Below are positions 8,342 through 16,336 of a stretch of 64,000 bases of DNA, one piece after another. The position numbers were made by a program, and so were the translations under genes. Under the pieces are notes generated by a model. The model worked only from the letters and a program-made list of their open reading frames with translations, did no database searches and was not told the DNA's origin. The stretch's first letter is position 1; each line of letters starts with the position of its first letter. The stretch is from Paraburkholderia sp. FT54 (GTDB lineage Bacteria; Pseudomonadota; Gammaproteobacteria; Burkholderiales; Burkholderiaceae): positions 3,100,001 through 3,164,000 of the forward strand of contig NZ_CP134195.1 in NCBI RefSeq assembly GCF_031585635.1, in the 5' to 3' direction.

Positions 8342-9049
8342 TTACGACGGACGCTTCGGAATGTCCAGTCCCTTCGCCACGGCCGGACGCGCGACGAACG
8401 CGGCCAACGCACGCGTTACGTTCGGGAAGTCCTGAATGCCGACGAGGTCGCCTGCCTCATAGAAGCCGATCAGATTACGCACCCAAGGAAAGGTGGCGAT
8501 ATCGGCGATCGAATACGTATCGCCCAGAATCCAGTCGCGTCCTTCGAGTTGCCGATCCAACACGCCGAGCAGCCGCTTCGATTCGCCGATATAACGATCG
8601 CGCGGACGCTTGTCTTCATACTCCTTGCCGGCGAACTTGTGGAAGAAACCCACCTGGCCAAACATCGGTCCGATGCCGCCCATCTGGAACATCACCCACT
8701 GGATCGCGTCATAGCGGCCGGCGCCGTCCCGCGGAATGAACTGGCCGCTCTTGTCCGCGAGATAAATCAGGATCGCACCGGATTCGAACAGCGGCAGTGG
8801 TTTCCCGTCAGGCCCGTTCGGATCGATGATCGCCGGAATCTTGTTGTTCGGATTGAGCGACAGAAACTCCGGGGTCATCTGATCGTTGATATCGAAGCGC
8901 ACCAGATGCGGCTCGTACGGCAAGCCCGTTTCCTCGAGCATGATCGACACCTTCACGCCATTGGGCGTGGGCAGCGAGTAGAGCTGAATCCGGTCCGGAT
9001 GTTCGGCAGGCCATTTCTTCGTGATCGGAAAAGCGGATAGATCGGTCAT
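8342..9049 (-). CDS. Glutathione S-transferase family protein, YghU/Ure2-like (nu class)
   Basis: This 235-residue protein has an N-terminal thioredoxin-like domain with 'YSLPTPNGVKVSIMLEE' (about 24-40), the Thr-Pro-Asn signature of nu-class enzymes (YghU, YfcG), and 'LFESGAILIYLADK' (about 106-119). The C-terminal all-helical domain contains 'SIADIATFPWVRNL'. Nu-class GSTs have disulfide-bond reductase and peroxidase activity with glutathione in the cytoplasm. It starts at ATG 9049. It seems to be a single-gene unit. Confidence 0.9.
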   Translation of the reverse strand: MTDLSAFPITKKWPAEHPDRIQLYSLPTPNGVKVSIMLEETGLPYEPHLVRFDINDQMTPEFLSLNPNNKIPAIIDPNGPDGKPLPLFESGAILIYLADKSGQFIPRDGAGRYDAIQWVMFQMGGIGPMFGQVGFFHKFAGKEYEDKRPRDRYIGESKRLLGVLDRQLEGRDWILGDTYSIADIATFPWVRNLIGFYEAGDLVGIQDFPNVTRALAAFVARPAVAKGLDIPKRPS

Positions 9050-9290
9050 GTGGCGGTGTCACCCTTGTGCGAGAGTTGCGGCTTGAAAGAGAATCGGGCC
9101 CGGGCAGCCGGGCGGACGACCGGCAGCGAAAAGCCCAACGCAAGACCGCCAAATATAAACCGACTCGGCGCAACACGTGCGAACTCACCTCAGCGCGGCT
9201 CGACGCTCATATGGGCGCGCAAGAACTTGCCGTCGACATCAACTTTCAGGCAGCGGTCCGTGAACGCAAAAGCGCGTGTCAGGCCGGCAC

Positions 9291-9512
9291 TCACCACAAA
9301 TCCTTGGTCGCCGTGCCGGCGCGCAAGTTATAACCCTCTCTCCACAAGGACGCGCCGACCGTCAGTAACAGCGTCTTCTGCTCGCCGTCGAACAGCTCCC
9401 AAGCCGCCGCCAGCCAGTTGGCGAAACTCGCGCAGGTCTGTTCCAGATCGACAGGCGTTTTGCCCTCGAGGTATTGCCGTTCGAACATCGAAAGAATTTT
9501 TTCGGGTGTCAT
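9291..9512 (-). CDS. Small hypothetical protein
   Basis: A 73-residue helical protein starts at ATG 9512 ('MTPEKILSMFERQYLEGK') and ends 'REGYNLRAGTATKDLW'. The reading can be extended to a TTG at 9605 but without a ribosome site, so the ATG is preferred. No signal peptide or known domain is seen. It lies between the GST gene and the first insertion sequence, both on the minus strand. Function is unknown. Confidence 0.55.
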   Translation of the reverse strand: MTPEKILSMFERQYLEGKTPVDLEQTCASFANWLAAAWELFDGEQKTLLLTVGASLWREGYNLRAGTATKDLW

Positions 9513-9715
9513 GGGCGTGCTCTCCGTGTTGGATGCGCCAAGTCTAAAGGCGGCGCAACGCGTGCGGAATGCTCCCGATGCCAACCCCGGGTTACTCCCA
9601 GGCAAAATCCGCTATCTGTCGGAAAATCCTCTGCCGCATGAAAGAACCACGCGCGAGTGTCGATCAGGAAAAAGGCGCCGAATGAACTGACCCCGCAAAG
9701 TTGGACAGTTTGAGT

Positions 9716-10552
9716 TCAGGTTTGAGCGGGCTGGGTTCTGTACATCACAGGACTCAGCCCGTTCAGTTTGAGCTTGATGCGTTTGTGGTTGTAGTAGTGA
9801 ATGTATTGTCTGATGCCAGCCTTCAACTCGTCGATACTTTCAAACCTGCTCAGCCGGAAGAACTCCGCCTTGAGCGTGCCAAAGAAGCTTTCCATTGCCG
9901 CATTGTCGTAGCAGTTTGCCTTGCGCGACATGCTCTGCGTCAGGCCGTGTTGATCCAGCAGCCTCCGGTAAGCAGGCATCTGGTACTGCCAGCCCTGGTC
10001 TGAATGCAGCAGCGGGGTCTCCTGGGGACCAAGCTTTGCCAGCGCTTTTTTTAGCATGCTGCTGACCAGATCGAAGACCGGTCGGGTGTTCATCTGATAA
10101 GCCACGATCTCGCCGTTATACAGATCCATGATCGGCGAGAGATACAGCTTCTGACCCAGCACGTTGAACTCCGTCACGTCCGTCACCCACTTCTGATTGG
10201 GCTGCTGTGCGCTGAACTCGCGGTTTAACAGGTTCGGCGCAATACGGCCGACTTCGCCGCGCCATGAGCGGTATTTCTTCGCGCGCACCAGCGATTTCAG
10301 TTTCAGTTCTCCCATCAGACGTTGCACCGTCTTGTGGTTCACGCTCGGGCCTGCCTGCCGGATCGCCGCCGTGATGCGCCGGTAGCCATAACGGCCCTTG
10401 TGGCGTTCATACACAGTCTTGATGCGGGTTTTGAGGTCCTTGTGCCGCTCACCGGCATCCGGCACGCTCAACTGGTAATAGAACGTGCTGCGCGCCAGAC
10501 CCGCTGCCTTCAGCAAAGCGGGCATCGGGTGGTGCTGCCGGAGCTCCTGCAC
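9716..10552 (-). CDS. IS150-group transposase OrfB (copy 1)
   Basis: This 278-residue DDE integrase-type catalytic subunit has Asp125 ('VTDVTEF'), Asp185 ('HSDQGWQY') and Glu221 ('NAAMESFFG'), a DD(35)E spacing typical of IS3-family rve domains. An HTH_21-like segment with 'GYRRITAAIRQ' lies at about residues 57-67. It overlaps orfA by one base (TAGTG). A lysine-rich A-run at the end of orfA allows a -1 frameshift to make an OrfAB fusion, as known in the family. It is identical in protein sequence to the copy at 24677-25513. Confidence 0.95.
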   Translation of the reverse strand: MQELRQHHPMPALLKAAGLARSTFYYQLSVPDAGERHKDLKTRIKTVYERHKGRYGYRRITAAIRQAGPSVNHKTVQRLMGELKLKSLVRAKKYRSWRGEVGRIAPNLLNREFSAQQPNQKWVTDVTEFNVLGQKLYLSPIMDLYNGEIVAYQMNTRPVFDLVSSMLKKALAKLGPQETPLLHSDQGWQYQMPAYRRLLDQHGLTQSMSRKANCYDNAAMESFFGTLKAEFFRLSRFESIDELKAGIRQYIHYYNHKRIKLKLNGLSPVMYRTQPAQT

Positions 10553-11079
10553 TATTTGCGCTTTTTCTTCTGCACGCCCTGCTTCTTTGCCTGAAGCAGG
10601 GCATCGAGCTTTTTTAGATAGGCCACCTCCGCGCGCAGGTACTCGTTTTCCTTGAGCAACTGCTCACGCGTGCGCTTATCTGGCGCACTGTCTTCGGTCG
10701 GCTTTTCAGGAACTGGCTGGGTCATGGTTTTGCGGCGCCATCGTGGACGAGGCGCCAGTGCGTCGATACCGCCTTCATGATACCGGCGTTCCCATTGCGC
10801 TATGCAGCCCGGACTGCGGATGTCGAACACCGCAGCCACCTGCCGGTATGGCAAATCCTTCTGCCACATGTGCATGAGTACCGACATCCTGAACTGCGCG
10901 TCATAGTGACTGAATTTCTTGCGCAGTCCGTCCCGTCCATGTTGCTCGTAGGCCGAAATCCACAGCTGTAAAACCGAGCGACTCACTCCATACCGCTTTG
11001 CAAGTACCTCGACACCAGCCGAACCGGCCACGTACTGCTTCACCAGCTTCAGCTTTAACTGCTCACTGTACTTCGTCAT
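10552..11079 (-). CDS. IS150-group transposase OrfA, helix-turn-helix (copy 1)
   Basis: About 175 residues. Two helix-turn-helix modules are visible: 'GVEVLAKRYGVSRSVLQLW' near the N-terminus and 'PYRQVAAVFDIRSPGCIAQW' at about 90-110. A C-terminal leucine-zipper-like coil follows ('EQLLKENEYLRAEVAYLKK'). It binds the IS ends. ATG 11079 (MTKYSEQ) is preferred; a GTG nine bases upstream is possible. This copy has Arg in 'EQHGRDGL' where copy 2 has Gln, a single G/A difference. Confidence 0.93.
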   Translation of the reverse strand: MTKYSEQLKLKLVKQYVAGSAGVEVLAKRYGVSRSVLQLWISAYEQHGRDGLRKKFSHYDAQFRMSVLMHMWQKDLPYRQVAAVFDIRSPGCIAQWERRYHEGGIDALAPRPRWRRKTMTQPVPEKPTEDSAPDKRTREQLLKENEYLRAEVAYLKKLDALLQAKKQGVQKKKRK

Positions 11080-11170
11080 GAAAAACACCCCAAAAGGTTG
11101 GATCGGTGTCCAACTTTTGGGGTGCAGTTCACGAAGCGCCTTTTTCCGTCAAGCTGCATTGCAAGCCGAA

Positions 11171-11362
11171 TTACGGCGCGTTGCGCTTTGCATTGTCCTT
11201 GGCGTCTTCCTTAGCGTCGCCATAGGCCTTCTGCACTTTGCCCGCGCCTTGTTGCAGATCGCCCTTGATTTCCTTGCCCGGGTTGTTCGTAGCCTTGCCG
11301 ACTGCTTCGTTGACCTTGCCCTTAACCTGCTCGGTCACACCCTTCACCTGGTCCTTGTTCAT
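11171..11362 (-). CDS. CsbD-family stress-response protein
   Basis: This 63-residue hydrophilic protein starts at ATG 11362 (MNKDQVKGVTEQ) with GGAG eight bases upstream. The repeated Lys-Gly/Glu pattern 'GKVNEAVGKATNN' ... 'EIKGDLQQGAGKVQKAYGD' is the CsbD signature. Relatives are general-stress proteins of unknown biochemical role. Its presumed terminator, about 24-39 bases past the stop, is the hairpin split by IS copy 1. Confidence 0.9.
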   Translation of the reverse strand: MNKDQVKGVTEQVKGKVNEAVGKATNNPGKEIKGDLQQGAGKVQKAYGDAKEDAKDNAKRNAP

Positions 11363-11537
11363 GTTCGGCTCCACTATTTGGAATGCCGGCGCGACATTAC
11401 GCCAGTATCCGTATTCAGCAACGGGTGTGCCCGCGCCGGCGTGCGCCCCGTTGTTCTCCGCCGCGCGCCGCAAAAAAATTTCTTGAAAAGGCCTAAAGTT
11501 CCGCCTGGGCCTGCCGTAAAGCTGCCATGGAGGAGCC

Positions 11538-11864
11538 ATGGACCGAACACCCATCACGCTTTCAGGATCATCCCAGACCGCACTGATCGATCGGGACGTC
11601 GCGCATATCGCGCGTGTCATGCGGCCGTCTTTACGCGGCGATCTGGGAGGGCCGATCCTGCCGGCCGCGTACTGGCGCAAGCGTCTGTACGAGTTGCTCG
11701 ACGCCGGCAATTTGTCCCACGCGCAGCTGTGTACGGTCGACAGCCTCCTGCTCCAGATCGATCAATACGAAGCCGAACCTCAACTGGCCTGGGACGCCTT
11801 GGCCCCAGCCTCCGCCGCCCTGTTTCCGCCGCCGTATCCGGTCAGCGCCAGCCACTCTGCCTGA
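11538..11864 (+). CDS. Hypothetical protein
   Basis: This 108-residue protein starts at ATG 11538 behind a GGAGGAG site. The sequence begins 'MDRTPITLSGSSQTALIDRD' and has a helical middle ('YWRKRLYELLDAGNLSHAQL') and a proline-rich end. No membrane segment or known domain is seen. It stands between CsbD (divergent) and dcm (same strand, 286 bases downstream). I recall similar orphans in Burkholderia, but no function is known. Confidence 0.6.
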   Translation: MDRTPITLSGSSQTALIDRDVAHIARVMRPSLRGDLGGPILPAAYWRKRLYELLDAGNLSHAQLCTVDSLLLQIDQYEAEPQLAWDALAPASAALFPPPYPVSASHSA

Positions 11865-11922
11865 GACGCCGCGAGCCTGAGACTCGGCCTTCCCAGACCG
11901 ACCGCATCCCATTTGCACGAGT

Positions 11923-11954
11923 CAAAAAAAAGGCCGCGAACCATGTCGCGGCCT
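11923..11954 (-). terminator. Strong hairpin with T-run on the minus strand
   Basis: AGGCCGCGA (11931-11939) pairs with TCGCGGCCT (11946-11954). The run of eight A residues before it becomes the T-run on the minus strand. No minus-strand gene is seen upstream of it, so it may only block readthrough, or serve the plus-strand gene without a T-run. Confidence 0.6.
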
Positions 11955-12150
11955 CAACACGTCGCAACGCGGGGAATTCGCGTCACGCCACAAGCGTACA
12001 CACGCAACTGTGACAGCCACATTTAGGCGTGCACTGCCCTGTTTCGGACAGTCCGATTGCTGGAAATTTTCTGCCCAAGTCGAGCAAAAAATAGGGAAAT
12101 GGGACGAGGTTAGGTCATAATGTCCGCAAAAATTCCCAGCAAGGACACCC

Positions 12151-13431
12151 GTGACCCTCGCCGCACCGCTCGCACTGCTCAGGCAAGCGCGCGCCCGCTT
12201 CACTCAACGCGAAATCGCCGCGCATGTCGGCAAGGACATCAAGACGGTGCGCCGCTGGGAGAAAGGCGAAACCCCCTGCCCGGCCATGCTGGAACCGGCC
12301 TTGCGCGATCTGCTGCAAGACAGCGCGCGAGTCAAAGGCAGCGCGGGTGGCAATGCCCAGTTCCGCTTCATCGATCTGTTCGCCGGAATCGGCGGGATTC
12401 GCATGGGCTTCGAGGCGCACGGCGGCGACTGCGTCTTCACGAGCGAATGGAACGATTTTTCGACCAGGACCTATCGCGAGAATTACCCCGGCGGCGGCGA
12501 GCATGCGCTGATCGGCGACATCGTCTCGTTTCCGGCTGAAGACGTGCCGAGCCACGACGTGCTGCTCGGTGGCTTCCCGTGCCAACCGTTCTCGATCGCC
12601 GGCGTAAGCAAGAAGAACGCGCTGGGTCGGCCGCACGGTTTCGAGTGCACGACCCAGGGCACGCTCTTTTTCGACGTCGCGCGGATCATCGCGGCGAAAC
12701 GCCCCGCCGCGTTTCTGCTGGAGAACGTGAAGAACCTGCTCTCGCACGACAAGGGCCGCACTTTCGACGTGATCCTGCAGACCTTGCGCGACGAACTCGG
12801 CTACGAAGTGCACTATCGCGTGGTCGACGGCCAGCATTTCACGCCGCAGCATCGGGAGCGGATCATCATTGTCGGCTTTCGCGGCAAGACCTCGTTCTGC
12901 TGGGACGATCTGCGTCTGCCGGAAGACGGACCACGCCTCGGCTCGATCCTGCATCGCCCGGACGGCAGCGAACCGGTGCTGCCGTGGGACCACGACCGTT
13001 TCTTCGACCACACCAGCCGACGCGTGCAACCCAAGTACACGCTCACGCCGAACCTCTGGACCTATCTGCAAAACTACGCGGAGAAACACCGCGCGGCGGG
13101 CAACGGCTTCGGCTTCGGCATGGCCTATCCGAACAGCGTGACGCGCACGCTGTCGGCGCGTTATCACAAGGACGGTTCGGAGATCCTGGTCTATCAGGGC
13201 GAGGCGTTGCGGCCACGCCGCCTCACGCCACGTGAATGCGCGCGGCTGATGGGCTTTCCCGACACCTTCAGGATCCCGGTGAGCGACACGCAGGCGTACC
13301 GGCAGTTCGGCAACAGCGTCGTGATGCCGGTGATGCGCGAAGTGGCGCGCATCATGCTGCCGCATGTGCAAACCCTGCTCGCCGAGGAGACGCGCCATGG
13401 TTCGAAGCAAACGCTCTCGCTGTATGCCTGA
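12151..13431 (+). CDS. dcm: DNA cytosine-5 methyltransferase, Dcm-like
   Basis: This 426-residue enzyme has all core C5-methyltransferase motifs: '[10 protein letters not shown]' (about 73-82, SAM), 'GGFPCQPFS' with catalytic Cys144, 'LLENVKNL' (about 190), '[12 protein letters not shown]' and the C-terminal 'YRQFGNSVV'. The stretches '[16 protein letters not shown]', '[11 protein letters not shown]' and '[16 protein letters not shown]' match E. coli Dcm as I remember it, so CCWGG methylation is predicted. The N-terminal 60 residues form an extra helix-turn-helix ('[20 protein letters not shown]') that may regulate its own promoter. GTG 12151 follows AAGGA. Partnered with vsr 54 bases downstream; no restriction enzyme gene is adjacent. 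Confidence 0.92.
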   Translation: MTLAAPLALLRQARARFTQREIAAHVGKDIKTVRRWEKGETPCPAMLEPALRDLLQDSARVKGSAGGNAQFRFIDLFAGIGGIRMGFEAHGGDCVFTSEWNDFSTRTYRENYPGGGEHALIGDIVSFPAEDVPSHDVLLGGFPCQPFSIAGVSKKNALGRPHGFECTTQGTLFFDVARIIAAKRPAAFLLENVKNLLSHDKGRTFDVILQTLRDELGYEVHYRVVDGQHFTPQHRERIIIVGFRGKTSFCWDDLRLPEDGPRLGSILHRPDGSEPVLPWDHDRFFDHTSRRVQPKYTLTPNLWTYLQNYAEKHRAAGNGFGFGMAYPNSVTRTLSARYHKDGSEILVYQGEALRPRRLTPRECARLMGFPDTFRIPVSDTQAYRQFGNSVVMPVMREVARIMLPHVQTLLAEETRHGSKQTLSLYA

Positions 13432-13485
13432 GCGGTCAGTTGGCGTGCGTGGCCGTCGCATCGACGCATCAGCCCGGCGTTGACG

Positions 13486-13932
13486 ATGGTCGATATCGTC
13501 GATAGCGCGACGCGCAGCCGGATGATGTCCGGCATCCGCGGCCGCAATACCAAACCGGAAATTCTGATTCGCAGCCTGCTGCACCGGCAGGGCTTTCGCT
13601 TCCGTCTGGATGCGCGCGATCTGCCGGGACGCCCGGACATCGTCTTGCCGCGTTATCGCGCTATCGTGCTGGTGCACGGCTGTTTCTGGCACGGTCACGA
13701 CTGTCGTCTTTTCAAGTGGCCGCAGACGCGGCCGGAGTTCTGGCGCGACAAGATCGGCCGCAATCGCAGCAACGACGACAAGGTTCGCGCGGCGCTGCTC
13801 GCCAGCGGCTGGCGCGTCGCGGTGGTATGGGAATGCGCTTTGCGTGGCGCCAATCGCGATATCGAGGGGGTCTTGCAGCGGCTCGTCGAGTGGCTCAAGA
13901 GCGACGCGCCGAGCTTTGAGGAACGTGGCTGA
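13486..13932 (+). CDS. vsr: Very-short-patch mismatch-repair endonuclease Vsr
   Basis: This 148-residue nuclease nicks 5' of T in T:G mismatches that arise from deamination of Dcm-methylated cytosine. Starting at ATG 13486, the expected catalytic residues fall exactly at the E. coli numbers: Glu25 ('TKPE'), Asp51 ('GRPDIVLP'), His64 and His69 ('VHGCFWHGHDC'). A TTG two codons upstream is possible but less likely. It is a clear functional pair with dcm, whose gene ends 54 bases before it on the same strand. Confidence 0.95.
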   Translation: MVDIVDSATRSRMMSGIRGRNTKPEILIRSLLHRQGFRFRLDARDLPGRPDIVLPRYRAIVLVHGCFWHGHDCRLFKWPQTRPEFWRDKIGRNRSNDDKVRAALLASGWRVAVVWECALRGANRDIEGVLQRLVEWLKSDAPSFEERG

Positions 13933-14094
13933 AAGCCGGCTGCGGCCTACCCGGCTCGCACGAATCTTCAGGCCGCTGGTGATACACTCGATTGGCTAAC
14001 TCGGGGTCTTTCTGCGTGGCGCCCTGCCCTGCAAACCGGTTGCAAAACCGCACGCCCCGACCATCCCAGAACCACTCAAGAAGGGAGGCACACC

Positions 14095-14598
14095 ATGGCA
14101 GATTTCCGTCTCTGGTCCGACGAATTTCCCACCAACGGCTTCATGCCGAAAGCCCACGAATACCACGACAAGGCCTTCGGCGTGGACGGCGAGAACATCT
14201 CGCCCGCGTTGCAATGGGAGGCGCCGCCGCCCGACACGCAAAGCTTCGCGCTCACCGTTCATGATCCCGATGCGCCCACCGGCAGCGGCTTCTGGCACTG
14301 GGTCGTGGTGAACATTCCGGGTGACGCCCGCTCGCTGCCGCGCAACGCCGGCAAGGCGGACGGCTCGTTGCTGCCGCAAGGCGCGCTGCAGGTGCGCAAC
14401 GACTACGGCACGGTCGGCTTCGGCGGCGCCGCGCCGCCGCGTGGCGACAAGGCGCACCGCTACATCTTTCGTCTGCATGCGCTGCGGGTACCGCATCTGC
14501 CGATCAACGCGGACACCACCAACGCGGTGGCGCGTTTCATGACCCATCTGAACGAACTCGACTCGACCACGCACACCGGCCTGTACGAACTCAAATAA
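14095..14598 (+). CDS. YbhB/YbcL family Raf-kinase-inhibitor-like (PEBP) protein
   Basis: This 167-residue soluble protein starts at ATG 14095 after GAGGCAC. Family motifs are 'NISPALQW' (about 35-42), 'TVHDPDAPTGSGFWHWVV' (about 54-71) and 'PPRGDKAHRYIFRLHAL' (about 109-125). Bacterial PEBP homologues bind phospholipid-type ligands; their role is uncertain. No signal peptide is seen. It is a single gene between vsr and the MFS pump on the same strand. Confidence 0.9.
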   Translation: MADFRLWSDEFPTNGFMPKAHEYHDKAFGVDGENISPALQWEAPPPDTQSFALTVHDPDAPTGSGFWHWVVVNIPGDARSLPRNAGKADGSLLPQGALQVRNDYGTVGFGGAAPPRGDKAHRYIFRLHALRVPHLPINADTTNAVARFMTHLNELDSTTHTGLYELK

Positions 14599-14733
14599 CA
14601 CGGGAGACGCGATGACCGGCGCGCAAACGGCGCCGGCTTCATCGCTGCGGCTGCCGGGTTCCTGACGACAGCGCGCAGCACGCGTGACTCGCAGCACGAC
14701 CGGCGAGCGGCCCCACTACAACTCGAACAATCG

Positions 14734-16182
14734 ATGCACGCACAACCACCGCGCGAGAACAGCGCCGTACCCGCCGAAGCGGGCGACACACTCGCCTCCG
14801 GCACCTCGCTCTCGGACAACACCGAACAAGGCTTGCCGATTCCGCAGCGCTACTGGGCGATGCTGGTCATCGCGCTCGCCCTCACGCTGGCGGTGCTCGA
14901 CAGCGCGATTGCCAACGTGGCGCTGCCGACTATCGCGCGCAACCTGCACGCGAGCGCGGCCGGCTCAATCTGGGTCGTCAACGCCTATCAGCTTGCGATC
15001 ACCATCTCGTTGCTGCCGCTCGCCTCGCTCGGCGACCGCATCGGCTACCGGCGCATCTATCTGTCCGGGCTGATCCTGTTCACGGTGGCGTCGTTCGGTT
15101 GCGCACTGTCGACTTCGCTGCCGACCCTCGCGCTCGCGCGCGTGGTTCAAGGCTTCGGCGCGGCGGGCATCATGAGCGTGAATACCGCGCTGGTGCGCAT
15201 GATCTATCCGCCGGCACAGCTTGGGCGTGGCGTCTCGATCAACGCGATGGTGGTCGCGGTGTCATCGGCGGTCGGGCCGACCGTCGCCTCCGGCGTGCTC
15301 GCCGTCGCCTCGTGGCCGTGGCTGTTCGCGATCAATGTGCCGATCGGCATCGCGGCCATCGTCGGCGGCTTCAAGGCGCTGCCGATGAACCCCGGCCACG
15401 AATCGCCCTACGACTATCTGAGCGCGGTGATGAACGCGTTCGTCTTCGGCCTGCTGATTTTTGCCGTCGATGGCCTCGGCCATGGTGAGGGATTCGGCTA
15501 CGTCGCGCTCGAAGCGATCGGCGCGGTGGTGATCGGCTATTTCTTCGTGCGCCGTCAGTTGACGCAGCCCGCGCCCTTGCTGCCGATCGATTTGCTCAGG
15601 ATTCCCATCTTCGCGCTTTCCATCGGCACCTCGGTCTGTTCGTTCTGCGCGCAGATGCTCGCCTTCGTGTCGCTGCCCTTTCTGTTGCAGGAAACACTGG
15701 GATTATCGCAAGTGGAAACCGGGCTGCTCATGACACCCTGGCCCGCCGTGATCATCATCGCGGCGCCGATTGCGGGCGTGCTGTCGGACAAGGTGTCGTC
15801 GGGATGGCTGGGCGGCGTCGGACTTGCGGCGATGACGGCCGGGCTGTTGCTGCTCGCCACGCTCGGCGCGCATCCGGACGCCATGCAGATCGCGTGGCGC
15901 ATGGCCTTGTGCGGCGCCGGCTTCGGCATCTTCCAGTCGCCGAACAATCGCACCATGCTATCCGCGGCGCCGCGCGAGCGCAGCGGCGGCGCGAGCGGCA
16001 TGCTCGGCACCGCGCGCCTGACCGGTCAGACGCTCGGCGCGGCGCTGGTCGCACTGATCTTCGGCATCGCGCCGCAACACGGACCGACCATCGCGCTCTA
16101 TGTAGCCGCGTGCTTCTCGGCGCTCGCCGCGATGATCAGCACGATGCGCGTCATGCAACGGGCTAACGTGCAACCGGCCTGA
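14734..16182 (+). CDS. MFS drug-type efflux transporter (DHA2/EmrB-like)
   Basis: This 482-residue inner-membrane protein has a 45-residue polar N-terminus, then motif C-like 'ALTLAVLDSAIANVALPTI' in the first helix and motif A 'LASLGDRIGYRRIYLSGL' in the loop after helix 2. 'VLSDKVSSGWLGG' marks the second half. The first-helix pattern 'LDxxIxNVALPTI' is the DHA2 (14-helix) signature; relatives export drugs or organic compounds by proton antiport. It is converged upon by otsA, with a shared bidirectional terminator at 16221-16255. No adjacent membrane-fusion protein or regulator is seen. Confidence 0.88.
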   Translation: MHAQPPRENSAVPAEAGDTLASGTSLSDNTEQGLPIPQRYWAMLVIALALTLAVLDSAIANVALPTIARNLHASAAGSIWVVNAYQLAITISLLPLASLGDRIGYRRIYLSGLILFTVASFGCALSTSLPTLALARVVQGFGAAGIMSVNTALVRMIYPPAQLGRGVSINAMVVAVSSAVGPTVASGVLAVASWPWLFAINVPIGIAAIVGGFKALPMNPGHESPYDYLSAVMNAFVFGLLIFAVDGLGHGEGFGYVALEAIGAVVIGYFFVRRQLTQPAPLLPIDLLRIPIFALSIGTSVCSFCAQMLAFVSLPFLLQETLGLSQVETGLLMTPWPAVIIIAAPIAGVLSDKVSSGWLGGVGLAAMTAGLLLLATLGAHPDAMQIAWRMALCGAGFGIFQSPNNRTMLSAAPRERSGGASGMLGTARLTGQTLGAALVALIFGIAPQHGPTIALYVAACFSALAAMISTMRVMQRANVQPA

Positions 16183-16217
16183 GTCTCGCAAGAGATTTTA
16201 TTCGGCCACGCGAATAC

Positions 16218-16255
16218 AAAAAGGGCGTGGATCGCGTTGTGCGATCCACGCCCTT
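16218..16255. terminator. Bidirectional terminator between the MFS gene and otsA
   Basis: AAGGGCGTGGATCGC (16221-16235) pairs perfectly with GCGATCCACGCCCTT (16241-16255) around a 5-base loop. A-rich sequence on the left gives the T-run for otsA. Confidence 0.85.
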
Positions 16256-16336
16256 CTCTTCGACTTTCCACCCGCCATTCAGACGACGTGACCAGCACGC
16301 GCGGCTGCAATGTCAGCCGCGCGACCGTTGATCCGG

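Larger units (their letters stand above)
9683..11131 (-). mobile_element. IS3-family (IS150-group) insertion sequence, copy 1, 1,449 bp
   Basis: Imperfect terminal repeats are TGAACTGACCCCGCAAAG at 9683 and, on the opposite strand from 11131, TGAACTGCACCCCAAAAG; both continue into TTGGACA. The element encodes overlapping orfA and orfB. It is flanked by a 4-bp direct repeat, CGAA (9679-9682 and 11132-11135). Removing the element and one CGAA gives a perfect hairpin: GGAAAAAGGCGC, loop CGAA, GCGCCTTTTTCC. The IS therefore sits exactly in the loop of what was an intrinsic terminator, on the downstream side of the CsbD gene. Copy 2 at 24098-25546 has the same length and is inverted. Confidence 0.95.

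Noticed and set aside
12115..13698. 527-codon open frame antisense to dcm and vsr
   Set aside because: It covers two genes with intact catalytic motifs on the other strand and has no recognisable domain.
12151..13932. Complete type II restriction-modification system
   Set aside because: Methyltransferase and Vsr are clear, but the next gene is a YbhB-like protein and no endonuclease gene is present on either side.
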